Source: DATAFT01 sp035544635 (lineage in GTDB: Bacteria > Acidobacteriota > Thermoanaerobaculia > Multivoradales > Multivoraceae). Taken from it: a DNA stretch of 5,930 nt. The notes under the pieces were generated by a model that did no database searches, was not told where the DNA came from, and saw only the letters and a list, made by a program, of their open reading frames with translations. The first letter of the stretch is position 1; each line of letters begins with the position of its first letter. This document shows positions 5,858-5,930 of this stretch, one piece after another. The DNA lies in contig DATKDQ010000337.1 of NCBI GenBank assembly GCA_035544635.1, positions 1 through 5,930 on the forward strand. Reading direction: 5' to 3'. The position numbers were made by a program, and so were the translations under genes.

Positions 5858-5930
5858 CGCAGGGTCCGAGCTCTCCCCGGGCACTCGTCGCGAGGAGTCT
5901 GGGGGGAGCCCGCAGCTCCGAAGACGGGAG

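Noticed and set aside
5870..5916. GC-rich stem (CTCTCCCC with GGGGGGAG, plus inner hairpins) that might be a structured RNA
   Set aside because: It matches no RNA family I know (RNase P, tmRNA, SRP RNA and tRNA were considered) and such stems are common by chance at this GC content.
5848..5930. ATG within the operator palindrome opening a frame to the window edge (begins MFKTQGPSSPRAL)
   Set aside because: Only 27 codons are visible, with no Shine-Dalgarno sequence and no recognisable motif. Too little to call a gene.

Overview
This is a GC-rich bacterial window (very strong G/C preference at third codon positions) with no sign of a mobile element. It holds four protein genes, all on the + strand, and one tRNA gene on the - strand. 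The organism makes selenocysteine, because the tRNA is an unmistakable tRNA-Sec. The base composition, the large secreted FG-GAP protein and the dockerin-like C-terminal repeats would suit a Myxococcota/Desulfobacterota/Binatota-like environmental bacterium. That placement is inference only.

Left part (1-894): a 5'-truncated soluble protein gene is followed, after a 49-bp gap, by a membrane-anchored protein gene. Neither has a recognised function. Both appear to be built from the same two small modules in alternating order, and in layout they recall the C-terminal half of YvlB/SHOCT-like proteins. The gap folds into a strong hairpin that touches the ribosome binding site of the second gene.

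Middle (895-1179): tRNA-Sec (UCA anticodon, encoded CCA) lies on the - strand, convergent with the left pair and divergent from the antiporter gene. A TACAAT -10 box sits exactly where transcription would begin at tRNA nucleotide 1. A 22-bp inverted repeat just past the tRNA copies its 3' end in opposite orientation.

Centre (1180-3171): a complete CPA2-family monovalent cation/proton antiporter with cytoplasmic RCK_N (TrkA_N) and RCK_C (TrkA_C) regulatory domains, related to KefB/KefC/YbaL. Its TAGAAT -10-like box lies only 9 bp before the ATG, so the mRNA may be leaderless.

Right (3172-5930): a 367-bp gap with hairpins and no convincing gene, then a 737-residue secreted FG-GAP beta-propeller protein with seven calcium-loop motifs and two C-terminal dockerin-like repeats. 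After it come a GC-rich hairpin and a striking AT-rich 20-bp palindrome that looks like a TetR-type operator for a gene beyond the window. I see no functional link between the antiporter, the tRNA and the secreted protein; only the left pair looks like an operon.
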